Shown piece after piece: positions 1-6,799 of a stretch of DNA of 17,444 nt. The first letter of the stretch is position 1, and each line of letters opens with the position of its first letter. The position numbers were made by a program, and so were the translations under genes. The stretch is from positions 1 through 17,444 of the forward strand of contig CALATR010000659.1 of NCBI GenBank assembly GCA_937891875.1, given 5' to 3'. This stretch comes from an uncultured Pseudomonadota bacterium (GTDB taxonomy: Bacteria > Myxococcota_A > UBA796 > GCA-2862545). The notes beneath the pieces were generated by a model. The model saw only the letters and a list, made by a program, of their open reading frames with translations. It was not told the origin of the DNA and searched no databases.

Positions 1-1523
1 ACTTCGCGCTGGTGAAGTTCAAGAAGCTCGCCGGCGGTGGCTACTTCAAGATCATCAACCAGTCGGTCCCGCCCGCCCTGCGCAAGCTCGGCTACGGCCA
101 GGAGCAGATCGACGGCATGATCGCCTACGCGACCGGCCACGGCACCCTGCGTGGCGCGCCGGGCGTCAACCACGAGAGCCTGGCCGCCAAGGGCTTCACC
201 GAGGAGGTCCTGGCCAAGGTCGAGGGTCAGCTCAAGAGCGCGTTCGACATCAAGTTCGTGTTCAACCGCTGGACGCTCGGCGACGCCTTCTGCACCGACG
301 TGCTGGGCCTCACCACCGAGCAGCTCTCCGACCCCACCCTCGACCTGCTCGACCACCTGGGCTTCACCAAGGCCGAGCGCGAGGCCGCCAACGCCTACGC
401 CACCGGCACGATGACCCTCGAGGGCGCCGCCGGCCTGCTCGATGGCCACCTGCCCGTGTTCGACTGCGCCAACCGCTGCGGCCGCAACGGCAAGCGTTTC
501 ATCGCCTACGAGGCCCACATCCGCATGATGGCCTCGGTGCAGCCCTTCATCTCGGGCGCGATCAGCAAGACCATCAACATGCCCAACGAGGCGCTGATCT
601 CCGACGTCAAGGACGCCTACCTGCTCTCCTGGCGCCTCGGCCTCAAGGCGAACGCGCTGTACCGCGACGGCAGCAAGCTCTCCCAGCCGCTCTCGTCGGT
701 CGCCGCCAGCGACATCTTCGAGGCCATCGAGGAGGAGGCGGTCTCCGAGGACGTCGTGCCGGTCGCCGCGGCCCCCGCTCCCCAGGCGGAGCAGATCCGC
801 GAGATCACCGAGCGCGTCGTGGTCCGCTACCTGTCCAAGCGTCGCCGCCTGCCCAACCGCCGCGGTGGCTACACCCAGAAGGCCGTGGTCGGCGGGCACA
901 AGGTCTTCCTGCGCACCGGCGAGTACGACGACGGCAGCCTGGGCGAGATCTTCGTCGACATGCACAAGGAGGGCGCCGCATTCCGCTCGCTGATGAACGC
1001 GTTCTGCATCGCCATCAGCATCGGCCTGCAGCACGGCGTGCCGCTGGAGCGCTTCGTCGACCAGTTCATCTTCACGCGCTTCGAGCCCAACGGCATGGTC
1101 ATGGGCCACGACCGGATCATGATGTCGACCAGCATCATCGACTACCTGTTCCGGGACCTGGCCATCAACTACCTGGGCCGCGAGGACCTGGCGCACGTGA
1201 GCGAGGAGGACCTCCGTCACGACAACGTCGGCGAGAAGAACGAGGAGCCGGAGTGGGAGCAGGAGCAGGAGGTCGCGGTCGCGACGACCCTGATGCCTGC
1301 CATCGACGCCGACGCCGCTCCCGAGGAGACCGTCGAGGAGGAGGACATCCAGCCGGTGCCCGTCGTCCGCGCCAAGCCGAACGCCAGGATCCAGGCGATC
1401 CTCGACGCGCGCGCCCAGGGCTACGAGGGCGAGGCCTGCAGCGAGTGCGGCGCCATGACCATGGTCCGCAACGGCGCCTGCCTGAAGTGCGTCAGCTGCG
1501 GCAGCACCTCGGGCTGCTCCTGA
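1..1523 (+). CDS. nrdJ: Coenzyme-B12-dependent ribonucleotide reductase (class II), C-terminal part
   Basis: Class II ribonucleotide reductase reduces ribonucleotides to deoxyribonucleotides with an adenosylcobalamin-generated radical, independently of oxygen. The gene is cut at the left edge: the frame is already open at base 3 (residues FALVKFKKLAGGGYFK), so no start is visible. About 506 residues remain. The most diagnostic block is GYTQKAVVGGHKVFLRTGEY followed by the acidic and aromatic stretch with EIFVDMHKEGAAFRSLMNAF and FTRFEPNGMVMGHDRIMMST (roughly codons 290-380 of the visible part), which is typical of the C-terminal region of long NrdJ proteins. The last 30 residues carry a Cys-rich tail, with CSECG, a CLKC pair, a CVSCG pair and a terminal Cys. 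It is the kind of tail thought to bind metal and relay reducing equivalents to the active site. An acidic linker of about 80 residues precedes it. The catalytic radical Cys region lies outside the window. Identification is strong; the total length is unknown. Confidence 0.95.
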   Translation, partial: FALVKFKKLAGGGYFKIINQSVPPALRKLGYGQEQIDGMIAYATGHGTLRGAPGVNHESLAAKGFTEEVLAKVEGQLKSAFDIKFVFNRWTLGDAFCTDVLGLTTEQLSDPTLDLLDHLGFTKAEREAANAYATGTMTLEGAAGLLDGHLPVFDCANRCGRNGKRFIAYEAHIRMMASVQPFISGAISKTINMPNEALISDVKDAYLLSWRLGLKANALYRDGSKLSQPLSSVAASDIFEAIEEEAVSEDVVPVAAAPAPQAEQIREITERVVVRYLSKRRRLPNRRGGYTQKAVVGGHKVFLRTGEYDDGSLGEIFVDMHKEGAAFRSLMNAFCIAISIGLQHGVPLERFVDQFIFTRFEPNGMVMGHDRIMMSTSIIDYLFRDLAINYLGREDLAHVSEEDLRHDNVGEKNEEPEWEQEQEVAVATTLMPAIDADAAPEETVEEEDIQPVPVVRAKPNARIQAILDARAQGYEGEACSECGAMTMVRNGACLKCVSCGSTSGCS

Positions 1524-1582
1524 TGTCCCGCCTTCGTCCCACGATCTGACGAGGTCACCAACCTGGGGGACCCCACGCATTC

Positions 1583-1615
1583 GGTCCGGCCCCCGCCCCC
1601 TGCCTCTGCCGGACC
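1583..1615 (+). terminator. GC hairpin 3' of nrdJ (first of three)
   Basis: A perfect 8-bp inverted repeat, ggtccggc at 1583-1590 and gccggacc at 1608-1615, encloses a C-rich 17-nt loop. It begins 59 bases after the nrdJ stop and abuts the stronger hairpin at 1617. No T-run follows, so on its own it is a weak terminator candidate. It may act with the next hairpin in ending the nrdJ transcript. Confidence 0.35.
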
Positions 1616-1616
1616 A

Positions 1617-1650
1617 GGCGCCCACCGCGTACCCCGACGCGGTGGGCGCC
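1617..1650 (+). terminator. Strong 13-bp hairpin 3' of nrdJ, probable terminator
   Basis: Bases 1617-1629 (ggcgcccaccgcg) are perfectly complementary to 1638-1650 around an 8-nt loop. This is the most stable simple hairpin seen in the window. The bases after it are pyrimidine-rich (ctctcacctcctgatttccctcccc) but lack a true T-run, as is common in very GC-rich genomes. Its position between nrdJ and an unrelated gene supports a terminator or 3'-end stabiliser. Confidence 0.6.
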
Positions 1651-1721
1651 ACCCTCTCACCTCCTGATTTCCCTCCCCCTACGCCCCACCTCGCACCTTC
1701 CGCGTCTTCCCGCCCCCCGCG

Positions 1722-1753
1722 CCGCCCCGCCGTCGACACCGATGGCGGGGCGG
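1722..1753. repeat. 10-bp GC inverted repeat upstream of the duplicated membrane protein
   Basis: Bases 1722-1731 (ccgccccgcc) pair perfectly with 1744-1753 (ggcggggcgg) around a 12-nt loop containing gtcgac. The element lies about 48 bases upstream of the next start codon. Just after it, tagact at 1778-1783 has a TAnnnT shape that could be a -10 element, but no convincing -35 is visible at the expected distance. The repeat could be a third terminator hairpin or a dyad operator; the sequence does not decide. Confidence 0.35.
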
Positions 1754-1801
1754 TCCCGCGTCAGGGGCGAATGCCGCTAGACTTCGGGCCGTGGAGGGGA
1801 C

Positions 1802-3646
1802 ATGGGCGAGACCTGGAAGGTGATCGAGACGATCCCGGGGTCGGTGGAGTTTGCGCTGGGCCTGCGGCGGACGTGGCTTGCCGCGGTGATCTTCGCCGTG
1901 CTCGGCGGGGGGGCCGGCGGCGTGCTCGCCTTCGTCCAGCCCGTGCCCCTGCCCGTGGTCGTGCTCGGCGGGCTGGGCGGCGCGCTGCTCGGAGCGGCCG
2001 GTACGCTGCTGATCACGATTCCGACGCACCAGCAGTCGCTGACCTGGCGGGTGAAGGGGTCGGGCCCGACGGTCGACCTGCACACAGACCGCCAGGGCAT
2101 CACCCTGCGTCGCAACGGCACCGAACGACGGATCCCGTGGTCGATGGTCCAGGGCTGCGCGGTCCTCGGCCAGCGCGCCTTCATCGACTCGACTGTAGAG
2201 TTCATGGCGTTTGCGGCTCCTAATCCCGAGGCCATGGACCGATTGCGCCACTTCTGGAGGGGCCGCCGCAGCTTCGACGCGACCCGCCTCGGCGTCGAGG
2301 AGGGCAGCACGCCAGAGAGCGGCTCGGCCAGCGTCCTGCTCACTCCCAACGACTGGTTCGCCTGGCGCGCCGGCGGTCCCGCGCCTCACGTGAACGAGCT
2401 GCGTGCCCAACTCGAGCGCGGCGAGCTGCCCCTGGGTCGGGTGCGCCTCGAGTGGGACGTCGACGGCGTTCGGATCGTCGACGGCGGACTCCCTCGCGCC
2501 GTCCGGTTCGCCGACGGGCCCGCTCTCCGCGCCATCGGAACCCTGCTCGCCGTCTACGGTTCAGGTGGTGGGCTGGTGGTGCGTCAAGGCTCCCTCGGAC
2601 CATCTGGACCGCGGATCATCGCCGGCTGGAACCACCGGATCCGCACCTTCATGGAAGACGAGGAGCCCACCCCGCCCGACCGGGCCGACGCCCCGGACGC
2701 GACAAGCCACCGCGACGAGGTGCGCTGGACCTACGAGGGGACCTTCTGGTTTGGCTTCGCAGCCCGCGTGCGACGCCTGTGGATCGGACCCGCCTTCATC
2801 GGTGGGCTGGTCGGTCTGGTCGGCGGAGCCCTGCTCGCCCCCAGCGTCGCCGGTGACATGGACGTGGCCGTGGTGGTGGCGCTCGCCGCCGCGGGCGCCA
2901 TCGGCCTGCCAGCCCTGTCCAGCGCCCTGTCCACCCTGTTCCAGGACGGGACCTACCGCGGCCCGATCACCGTCGTCGCCAGGCCAGAGGGCCTCGCCGT
3001 GTACCGGGGTGACGCCCTGTTCCGCGCCGAGGGCTGGAGCAGCATCCGCAGCGTGCTGCATGGCAACCGTGCGGTGATGGTCCGATCGATACGCGGGCTC
3101 GTCCTCATCCCCACCAGCGAGGCGTGGCCCCAGACCCGCATCAACGAGCATCTCCGCGACCTCATGGCCGAGTCGCGGGCGCGCCGCTTCCAGCCCACGG
3201 TCCACGCAGCGACCGTGCACGGCGACATCCACTGCGACGTCACCTGGGAAGACCTGGCACCGTGGTACAAGTTTCGCCAGCGAAGCCTCGGACGGCACGA
3301 GAAGTCGCTTCAAACCATGATCATCGACCACGAGATCCCCCTCGGCGAGATCCGGGTGCGCTGGGACCGGGACGGGATCGGCTACCGCGGTGGCATCGAG
3401 CCGTGCGAGGCGCAGTGGACCTGGGCCGAGCTGCACGGGCTCACCGCCGAGAACGCCCGCATCCACCTCGTGGCCCGCGACGGGCGCGGCATCGTGCTCC
3501 CCCGGATCGGCATGCTCCGCAGCGGAGGCCTGGTCACCGCCTGGCACAAGGCCATCGAGGCCGGGCGCATCCAGGTCGACCCAGCCACTGACGAGCCGCC
3601 TGCACCGCAGGGACCATCGAGCCCGTTCGCCCCGCCCCGCTCGTAG
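1802..3646 (+). CDS. Membrane protein made of two tandem copies of a TM-hairpin plus PH/YcxB-like unit
   Basis: I do not recognise a named family over the full 614 residues. Two transmembrane pairs are visible, at residues 25-73 and 327-380. Each is followed by beta-rich soluble sequence. The two halves (about 5-280 and 306-585) align with each other. LLTPNDWFAW (179-188) matches CDVTWEDLAPW (478-488). ELPLGRVRLEWDVDGVRI (208-225) matches EIPLGEIRVRWDRDGIGY (511-528). PRIIAGWNHRI (270-280) matches GGLVTAWHKAI (575-585). Stretches such as GITLRRNGTERRIPWSMVQG (99-118) and GLVLIPTSEAWPQTRINEHL (432-451) resemble bacterial YcxB-like and PH-like membrane proteins, so four PH-like repeats are possible. 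That is an inference from pattern only. The start is chosen at an ATG preceded by ggagggg (1793-1799). The tail is Pro-rich. It stands alone, downstream of a terminator-like region. No enzymatic motif was seen. Confidence 0.8.
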   Translation: MGETWKVIETIPGSVEFALGLRRTWLAAVIFAVLGGGAGGVLAFVQPVPLPVVVLGGLGGALLGAAGTLLITIPTHQQSLTWRVKGSGPTVDLHTDRQGITLRRNGTERRIPWSMVQGCAVLGQRAFIDSTVEFMAFAAPNPEAMDRLRHFWRGRRSFDATRLGVEEGSTPESGSASVLLTPNDWFAWRAGGPAPHVNELRAQLERGELPLGRVRLEWDVDGVRIVDGGLPRAVRFADGPALRAIGTLLAVYGSGGGLVVRQGSLGPSGPRIIAGWNHRIRTFMEDEEPTPPDRADAPDATSHRDEVRWTYEGTFWFGFAARVRRLWIGPAFIGGLVGLVGGALLAPSVAGDMDVAVVVALAAAGAIGLPALSSALSTLFQDGTYRGPITVVARPEGLAVYRGDALFRAEGWSSIRSVLHGNRAVMVRSIRGLVLIPTSEAWPQTRINEHLRDLMAESRARRFQPTVHAATVHGDIHCDVTWEDLAPWYKFRQRSLGRHEKSLQTMIIDHEIPLGEIRVRWDRDGIGYRGGIEPCEAQWTWAELHGLTAENARIHLVARDGRGIVLPRIGMLRSGGLVTAWHKAIEAGRIQVDPATDEPPAPQGPSSPFAPPRS

Positions 3647-3683
3647 CCCCTCCACCCGGCGCGCCCTCCGTCCTGCGCAGTGC

Positions 3684-3689
3684 TACAAC
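3684..3689 (+). promoter_or_regulatory. Possible -10 element (tacaac) ahead of the barrel protein gene
   Basis: In the 63-base gap between the two genes, tacaac within gtgctacaaccct matches four of six bases of a sigma-70 -10 box. It sits 20 bases before the ATG at 3710, which would imply a short leader. No -35 resembling TTGACA is found 16-18 bases upstream. This is weak evidence, given because the gap holds nothing else. Confidence 0.2.
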
Positions 3690-3709
3690 CCTGGCCCGGA
3701 GGCTCCCCC

Positions 3710-4636
3710 ATGTGGCTCGCCCTGCTCGGCGGACTGGCCCTCGCCCAGGACGCCCAGCCCGAGATCAACGCCCAGCTGTACCGCCCGCCGGTCGCAGCCA
3801 GGCGCACCCTGTGGGCGAACGACAGCCAGACCGGAGACGACCGCCGCTTCACCGGTCAGATCTGGACCCACTTGGCCCACGACCCGCTGGTCTACGTGGT
3901 CGAGGGCAATCGCATCGCGATGCTGCGCGATGTGTGGCAGACCGATCTCGTCGGCGGCTACACCCGCGGCCCCGTGCGGGTCGGGCTCGACGTACCCCTC
4001 GTGTTCATCGCCAGCGGAGAACCGGGTTCCAACGCCGGACTCGGCGACATCACCGCCGACGTCAAGCTGCGCCTGCGCGACGGCTCGGAGGGAGGCGCCG
4101 GACTGGCCCTCGCTGCCCGGGCGCCCCTGCCCACGTCCACGGTCGACGGCCTCGGCAGCCGCGGCGCCGCCTTCGAGGTCGAGGGCATCGCCGACGGGGA
4201 GATCGGCTCCACCCTGCTGGTCGCCAACCTGGGCCTGCGCTGGGTCCCCCAGCAGACGCTGGAGGTGTTCGACTGGGGGCCGGCCCTGCACACCCGGCTC
4301 GGCCTCGGCCACGAGATCACCGACGGGGTCGGAGTCTCCGCCGAGCTCGCCGGGCAGTGGGCGCTGACCGACCCGACTGCGCGCGGTGCCCTGCCGGTGG
4401 AAGCGCTCATCGGCGGCTGGTCGCGGGTCTCGGAGCGGGTCAGCCTGCGCGGCGGGCTCGGCTGGGCCGTCACTCGTGGGGTGGGCGCACCGCAGCTCCG
4501 CGGGATCGTGGGTATGACCTGGCGTCCGGGCGGTCGGTCGGAGGGGGGTTCAGCCACGCCGCCACCCGATCCGCCAGCAGCCCCCGCAGCCACCGATGCC
4601 CCGGATCCTCCTGCACCCGCCGGTGCCACACCATAG
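3710..4636 (+). CDS. Exported beta-barrel protein resembling the N-terminal domain of myxobacterial OmpA-family proteins, without an OmpA domain
   Basis: A 308-residue protein probably placed in the outer membrane. The ATG at 3710 is preferred over an in-frame GTG 10 codons upstream. It has ggagg at 3698-3702, and it puts a short signal peptide (MWLALLGGLALAQDA) at the exact N-terminus. The mature start INAQLYRPPVAARRTLWAND is followed by HDPLVYVVEGNRI, DLVGGYTRGPVRVGLDVPL, GLGDITADVKLRL and GGWSRVSERVSLRGGLGWAV. Alternating beta-strand pattern and glycines fit the barrel-like region that in myxobacterial relatives precedes a calcium-rich linker and a peptidoglycan-binding OmpA domain. Here the barrel ends near residue 273. 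A 35-residue Pro/Ala/Asp tail then stops without an OmpA module. The last 167 bases overlap the lysR-like gene on the other strand, and the tail may simply be sequence shaped by that gene. Function is otherwise unknown. Confidence 0.75.
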   Translation: MWLALLGGLALAQDAQPEINAQLYRPPVAARRTLWANDSQTGDDRRFTGQIWTHLAHDPLVYVVEGNRIAMLRDVWQTDLVGGYTRGPVRVGLDVPLVFIASGEPGSNAGLGDITADVKLRLRDGSEGGAGLALAARAPLPTSTVDGLGSRGAAFEVEGIADGEIGSTLLVANLGLRWVPQQTLEVFDWGPALHTRLGLGHEITDGVGVSAELAGQWALTDPTARGALPVEALIGGWSRVSERVSLRGGLGWAVTRGVGAPQLRGIVGMTWRPGGRSEGGSATPPPDPPAAPAATDAPDPPAPAGATP

Positions 4637-5441
4637 CGACCGGCACGTCGGGGATGGGCACGGGAGCGGGCACGACGACGAGGCCGAGCCGGTCGACCAG
4701 GGACCGGACCAGGGGCTCGGGTGCCGTGAAGAGCAGGTCCGTGTCCGCGACCATGACCGGGGCGAGCACGAAGGACGGCACGACGACGCCCACGGTGCGG
4801 GAGATCCCTGCGGCAGCGAGCGCCTGACCGACCAGGCTCGGACCGGGGGTGGCGGTGCGCACGAACACGTGAGGGACGCGCGCGTAGGCCTCCTTCGAGA
4901 GCTGGCCGTCGACCAGGGCGGGGTGATCCGCCCGCAGCAGGACCGCGTGGGCGAGGGTGCCCAGGCGGCGGGTCATCAGGGCGTCCCCGGCGTCGGGCAG
5001 GGGGGCCAGGAGCAGGTCGCCACCGACCGCGGCCAGCTCCTCCCACGGACGGCTGGTGCGCGGCGGCTTCAGCTCCAGGGACACGCCGGGCGCCCGGGCA
5101 CGCAGGTCGCGGAGCAGACCGCCGAGCAGCAGGCCGAGCACGTCCGGAGCGATGATGGTGAAGCGCCGCGTGGAAGTCGCAGGTTCGAAGCTCGATCCGG
5201 ACGTGATCGCCCGCTGCAGATCGGCCAGCACCCGGGCCAGCGGATCCTGGAGCGCGAGCGCCCGCGGGGAGGGCACCAGGCGGTTGCCCGACCGCACCAG
5301 CAGCGGATCATCGAGGGCCTCGCGCAGCCGCGACAGGGCGTGGCTGACCGCGGACGGGGTACGGCCGAGCCGCTGAGCCGCGCCGGTCACGCTGCCCTCG
5401 TCGAGCAGCACGTGGAGCACCCACAGCAGGTTGAGGTCCAT
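4470..5441 (-). CDS. LysR-type transcriptional regulator
   Basis: A 323-residue LysR-family regulator. Residues 1-60 form the winged helix-turn-helix: MDLNLLWVLHVLLDEGSV, then VTGAAQRLGRTPSAVSHALSRLREALDDPLLVR. Residues from about 91 form the effector-binding domain (RRFTIIAPDVLGLLLGGLLRDL). The usual C-terminal motif DPGHRWLR is at 279-286. The start at 5441 is preferred to an ATG at 5471 or a GTG at 5480, because family members begin at MDLNLL and the longer forms would run through the T-N11-A dyad upstream. The Shine-Dalgarno is poor (attgagtcagatcgaatcc precedes ATG). About 25 residues after the conserved end (LNPPPTDRP to the stop) look like unneeded read-through antisense to the barrel gene. 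The gene is divergent from the epimerase-like gene at 5540, which LysR habit suggests as the target. The effector is unknown. Confidence 0.9.
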   Translation of the reverse strand: MDLNLLWVLHVLLDEGSVTGAAQRLGRTPSAVSHALSRLREALDDPLLVRSGNRLVPSPRALALQDPLARVLADLQRAITSGSSFEPATSTRRFTIIAPDVLGLLLGGLLRDLRARAPGVSLELKPPRTSRPWEELAAVGGDLLLAPLPDAGDALMTRRLGTLAHAVLLRADHPALVDGQLSKEAYARVPHVFVRTATPGPSLVGQALAAAGISRTVGVVVPSFVLAPVMVADTDLLFTAPEPLVRSLVDRLGLVVVPAPVPIPDVPVAMVWHRRVQEDPGHRWLRGLLADRVAAWLNPPPTDRPDARSYPRSRGAAVRPPHE

Positions 5442-5462
5442 GGATTCGATCTGACTCAATCC

Positions 5463-5485
5463 GTCATGCATGGAATGCACATGAC
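5463..5485. promoter_or_regulatory. T-N11-A dyad, candidate LysR operator
   Basis: In the 98-base divergent gap, TGCAT-GGA-ATGCA (5467-5479) is a perfect dyad with the T-N11-A form of a LysR box. It is flanked by a second, slightly offset pair, GTCATG (5463-5468) and CATGAC (5480-5485). It lies 22 bases upstream of the regulator start and 61 bases upstream of the epimerase-like start, a suitable place for autorepression and activation of the divergent gene. The operator role is inferred from position and symmetry. Confidence 0.55.
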
Positions 5486-5539
5486 CTGATCCGAGCGCCG
5501 GGTCACCTTCAGCGCGTCACGAACATCCTGGAGGCTCCC

Positions 5540-6499
5540 ATGCGCATCTTCATCACCGGCGGCAGCGGCTTCGTCGGCGGCCACCTCATCGAGGATCTGA
5601 CCGCCGACCACACCGTGCTGGCCATGGCCCGCTCCGATCGCAGCGCCGCCGCCGTGGAGGCGCTGGGCGCGACCGCGGTCCGCTGCAGCCTGGACGACCT
5701 GTCGGCGAGCCACCTGCAGGGCGTGGACGTGGTCGTACACGCCGCAGCCTACGTGGAGGAGTACGGCACCCGCGCCGAGTTCGAGGCGATCAACGTCGGC
5801 GGCACCGAGCGCCTGCTCGCCGCGGCCCGCGAGGCCGGCGTCGGTCGGATCGTGCACATCTCCACCGAGGCGGTGCTCTTCACCGGAGAGCCCCTGGTCG
5901 ACGTCGACGAGCACGTCCCCTACCCGGTCCGGCACCGCTACCTGTACAGCGAGACCAAGGCCCGCGCCGAGGCCGCGGTGCTGGGCGCGAACGACGCCAC
6001 GCTCACGACCATCGCGCTGCGACCGAGCTTCGTGTGGGGACCCCGAGACAACACCGTGCTGCCGGCCCTGCGCCGCATGGTCGCGGAGGGCAGCTTCGCC
6101 TGGCTGGACGGCGGCGATCACCCCCACAGCACCACCCACGTGCACAACCTGGTGTCCGCCGCGCGCGCGGCCCTGACCCACGGCGTGGGCGGCAGCGCCT
6201 ACTTCGTCGCTGACGACGAGGTGCGCACCATCCGCGAGTTCCTCACCGACCTCGCCGCGAGCGACGGCCTGCAGCTTCCGACCCGCAGCCTGCCCGGCTG
6301 GCTCCTTCGCCCCGCCAGCCGCGCCATCGAGGGCACCTGGCGCACCCTGGGCATCCGCAGCACCCCGCCGGTGACCGGCTTCGCCATCGCCGCGATGAGC
6401 CGCCAGGTCACGGTCGACACGCGAAAGGCCAGGACGGAACTACACTGGACGCCCCAGGTGGACGTACGCTCAGGGCTCCGGGAGCTGGCCGCAGCCTGA
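5540..6499 (+). CDS. NAD(P)-dependent epimerase/dehydratase family protein (extended SDR, 3-beta-HSD-like)
   Basis: A 319-residue extended short-chain dehydrogenase. The Rossmann dinucleotide motif TGGSGFVG lies at residues 6-13, with DVVVHAAAYV at 63-72. The catalytic pair is Y136 and K140 (YSETK), with S108 in HIST as the likely third residue. RPSFVWGPRD (161-170) is the typical strand-turn of NAD-dependent epimerases and 3-beta-hydroxysteroid dehydrogenase-like proteins. Length is normal. The substrate cannot be read from sequence; a sugar nucleotide, sterol or other hydroxy/keto compound is possible. The ATG is preceded by ggagg (5530-5534) and ctccc. It is divergent from the LysR-type gene and probably under its control. 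Nothing suggests an operon with the next gene, which has its own promoter. Confidence 0.9.
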   Translation: MRIFITGGSGFVGGHLIEDLTADHTVLAMARSDRSAAAVEALGATAVRCSLDDLSASHLQGVDVVVHAAAYVEEYGTRAEFEAINVGGTERLLAAAREAGVGRIVHISTEAVLFTGEPLVDVDEHVPYPVRHRYLYSETKARAEAAVLGANDATLTTIALRPSFVWGPRDNTVLPALRRMVAEGSFAWLDGGDHPHSTTHVHNLVSAARAALTHGVGGSAYFVADDEVRTIREFLTDLAASDGLQLPTRSLPGWLLRPASRAIEGTWRTLGIRSTPPVTGFAIAAMSRQVTVDTRKARTELHWTPQVDVRSGLRELAAA

Positions 6500-6514
6500 G
6501 GTCCGGGTTCCTAC

Positions 6515-6543
6515 TTGCAAGTGAAAGTCGTTTTCATTAGGAT
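6515..6543 (+). promoter_or_regulatory. Sigma-70-like promoter with a Fur-box match in the spacer
   Basis: TTGCAA at 6515-6520 and TAGGAT at 6538-6543 are separated by exactly 17 bases. Each matches four of six consensus bases. The spacer holds TGAAAGTcGTTTTCA at 6522-6536. This agrees at 12 of 14 informative positions with the common Fur site TGAAAAT-N-ATTTTCA, and at 10 of 14 with TGATAAT-N-ATTATCA. The stretch is conspicuously AT-rich against its surroundings. Binding of iron-loaded Fur here would block RNA polymerase, so the downstream small gene is predicted to be expressed under iron limitation. Confidence 0.6.
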
Positions 6544-6568
6544 CCTCATCCACCCGCGGGAGATCCTC

Positions 6569-6799
6569 ATGTCCGACTGCGACCGCCCCGTTCGCCTCGC
6601 CCAGAGCGGCAGCCTCACTGTCGACCGCTGCTCGTGCGGGCTGGTGCACGTCACCATCGGCTCCACCACCCTGCACCTCGACGATCGCGCGTTCTTCCAC
6701 GTGGCCCGTCAGCTCGACGTCGCCGCCGAGGCCCTCGCCGCCCGTCACGTCATGACCGGCGGCCACCCCACCCTGCGGCTGGTCACCGAGGACAGCTGA
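6569..6799 (+). CDS. Small CxCG protein (76 aa) behind a Fur-box promoter
   Basis: The product is MSDCDRPVRLAQSGSLTVDR followed by CSCGLVHVTIGSTTLHLDDR and a helical stretch (AFFHVARQLDVAAEALAARH). There are three cysteines (residues 4, 21, 23). The pattern CxCG-x2-H suggests a small beta sheet with a metal-binding or redox corner followed by a helix. No signal peptide or membrane segment is seen, so it is probably cytoplasmic. The start at 6569 has gggag at 6558-6562. An in-frame upstream start at 6515 is rejected because it would lie in the promoter -35. It resembles small hypothetical proteins I loosely associate with iron-related loci, but I cannot name the family. The inferred role is in iron starvation response, based on the promoter only. 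Its stop abuts the stop of the opposite-strand gene. Confidence 0.75.
   Translation: MSDCDRPVRLAQSGSLTVDRCSCGLVHVTIGSTTLHLDDRAFFHVARQLDVAAEALAARHVMTGGHPTLRLVTEDS

Noticed and set aside
2561..3655. 364-codon minus-strand open frame opposite the duplicated membrane protein
   Set aside because: No recognisable motifs; the plus-strand frame shows membrane segments and an internal repeat, so it is the real gene.
3958..5046. 362-codon minus-strand open frame across the barrel and LysR genes
   Set aside because: Out of frame with the LysR gene, low-complexity Arg/Pro/Gly, no family resemblance.
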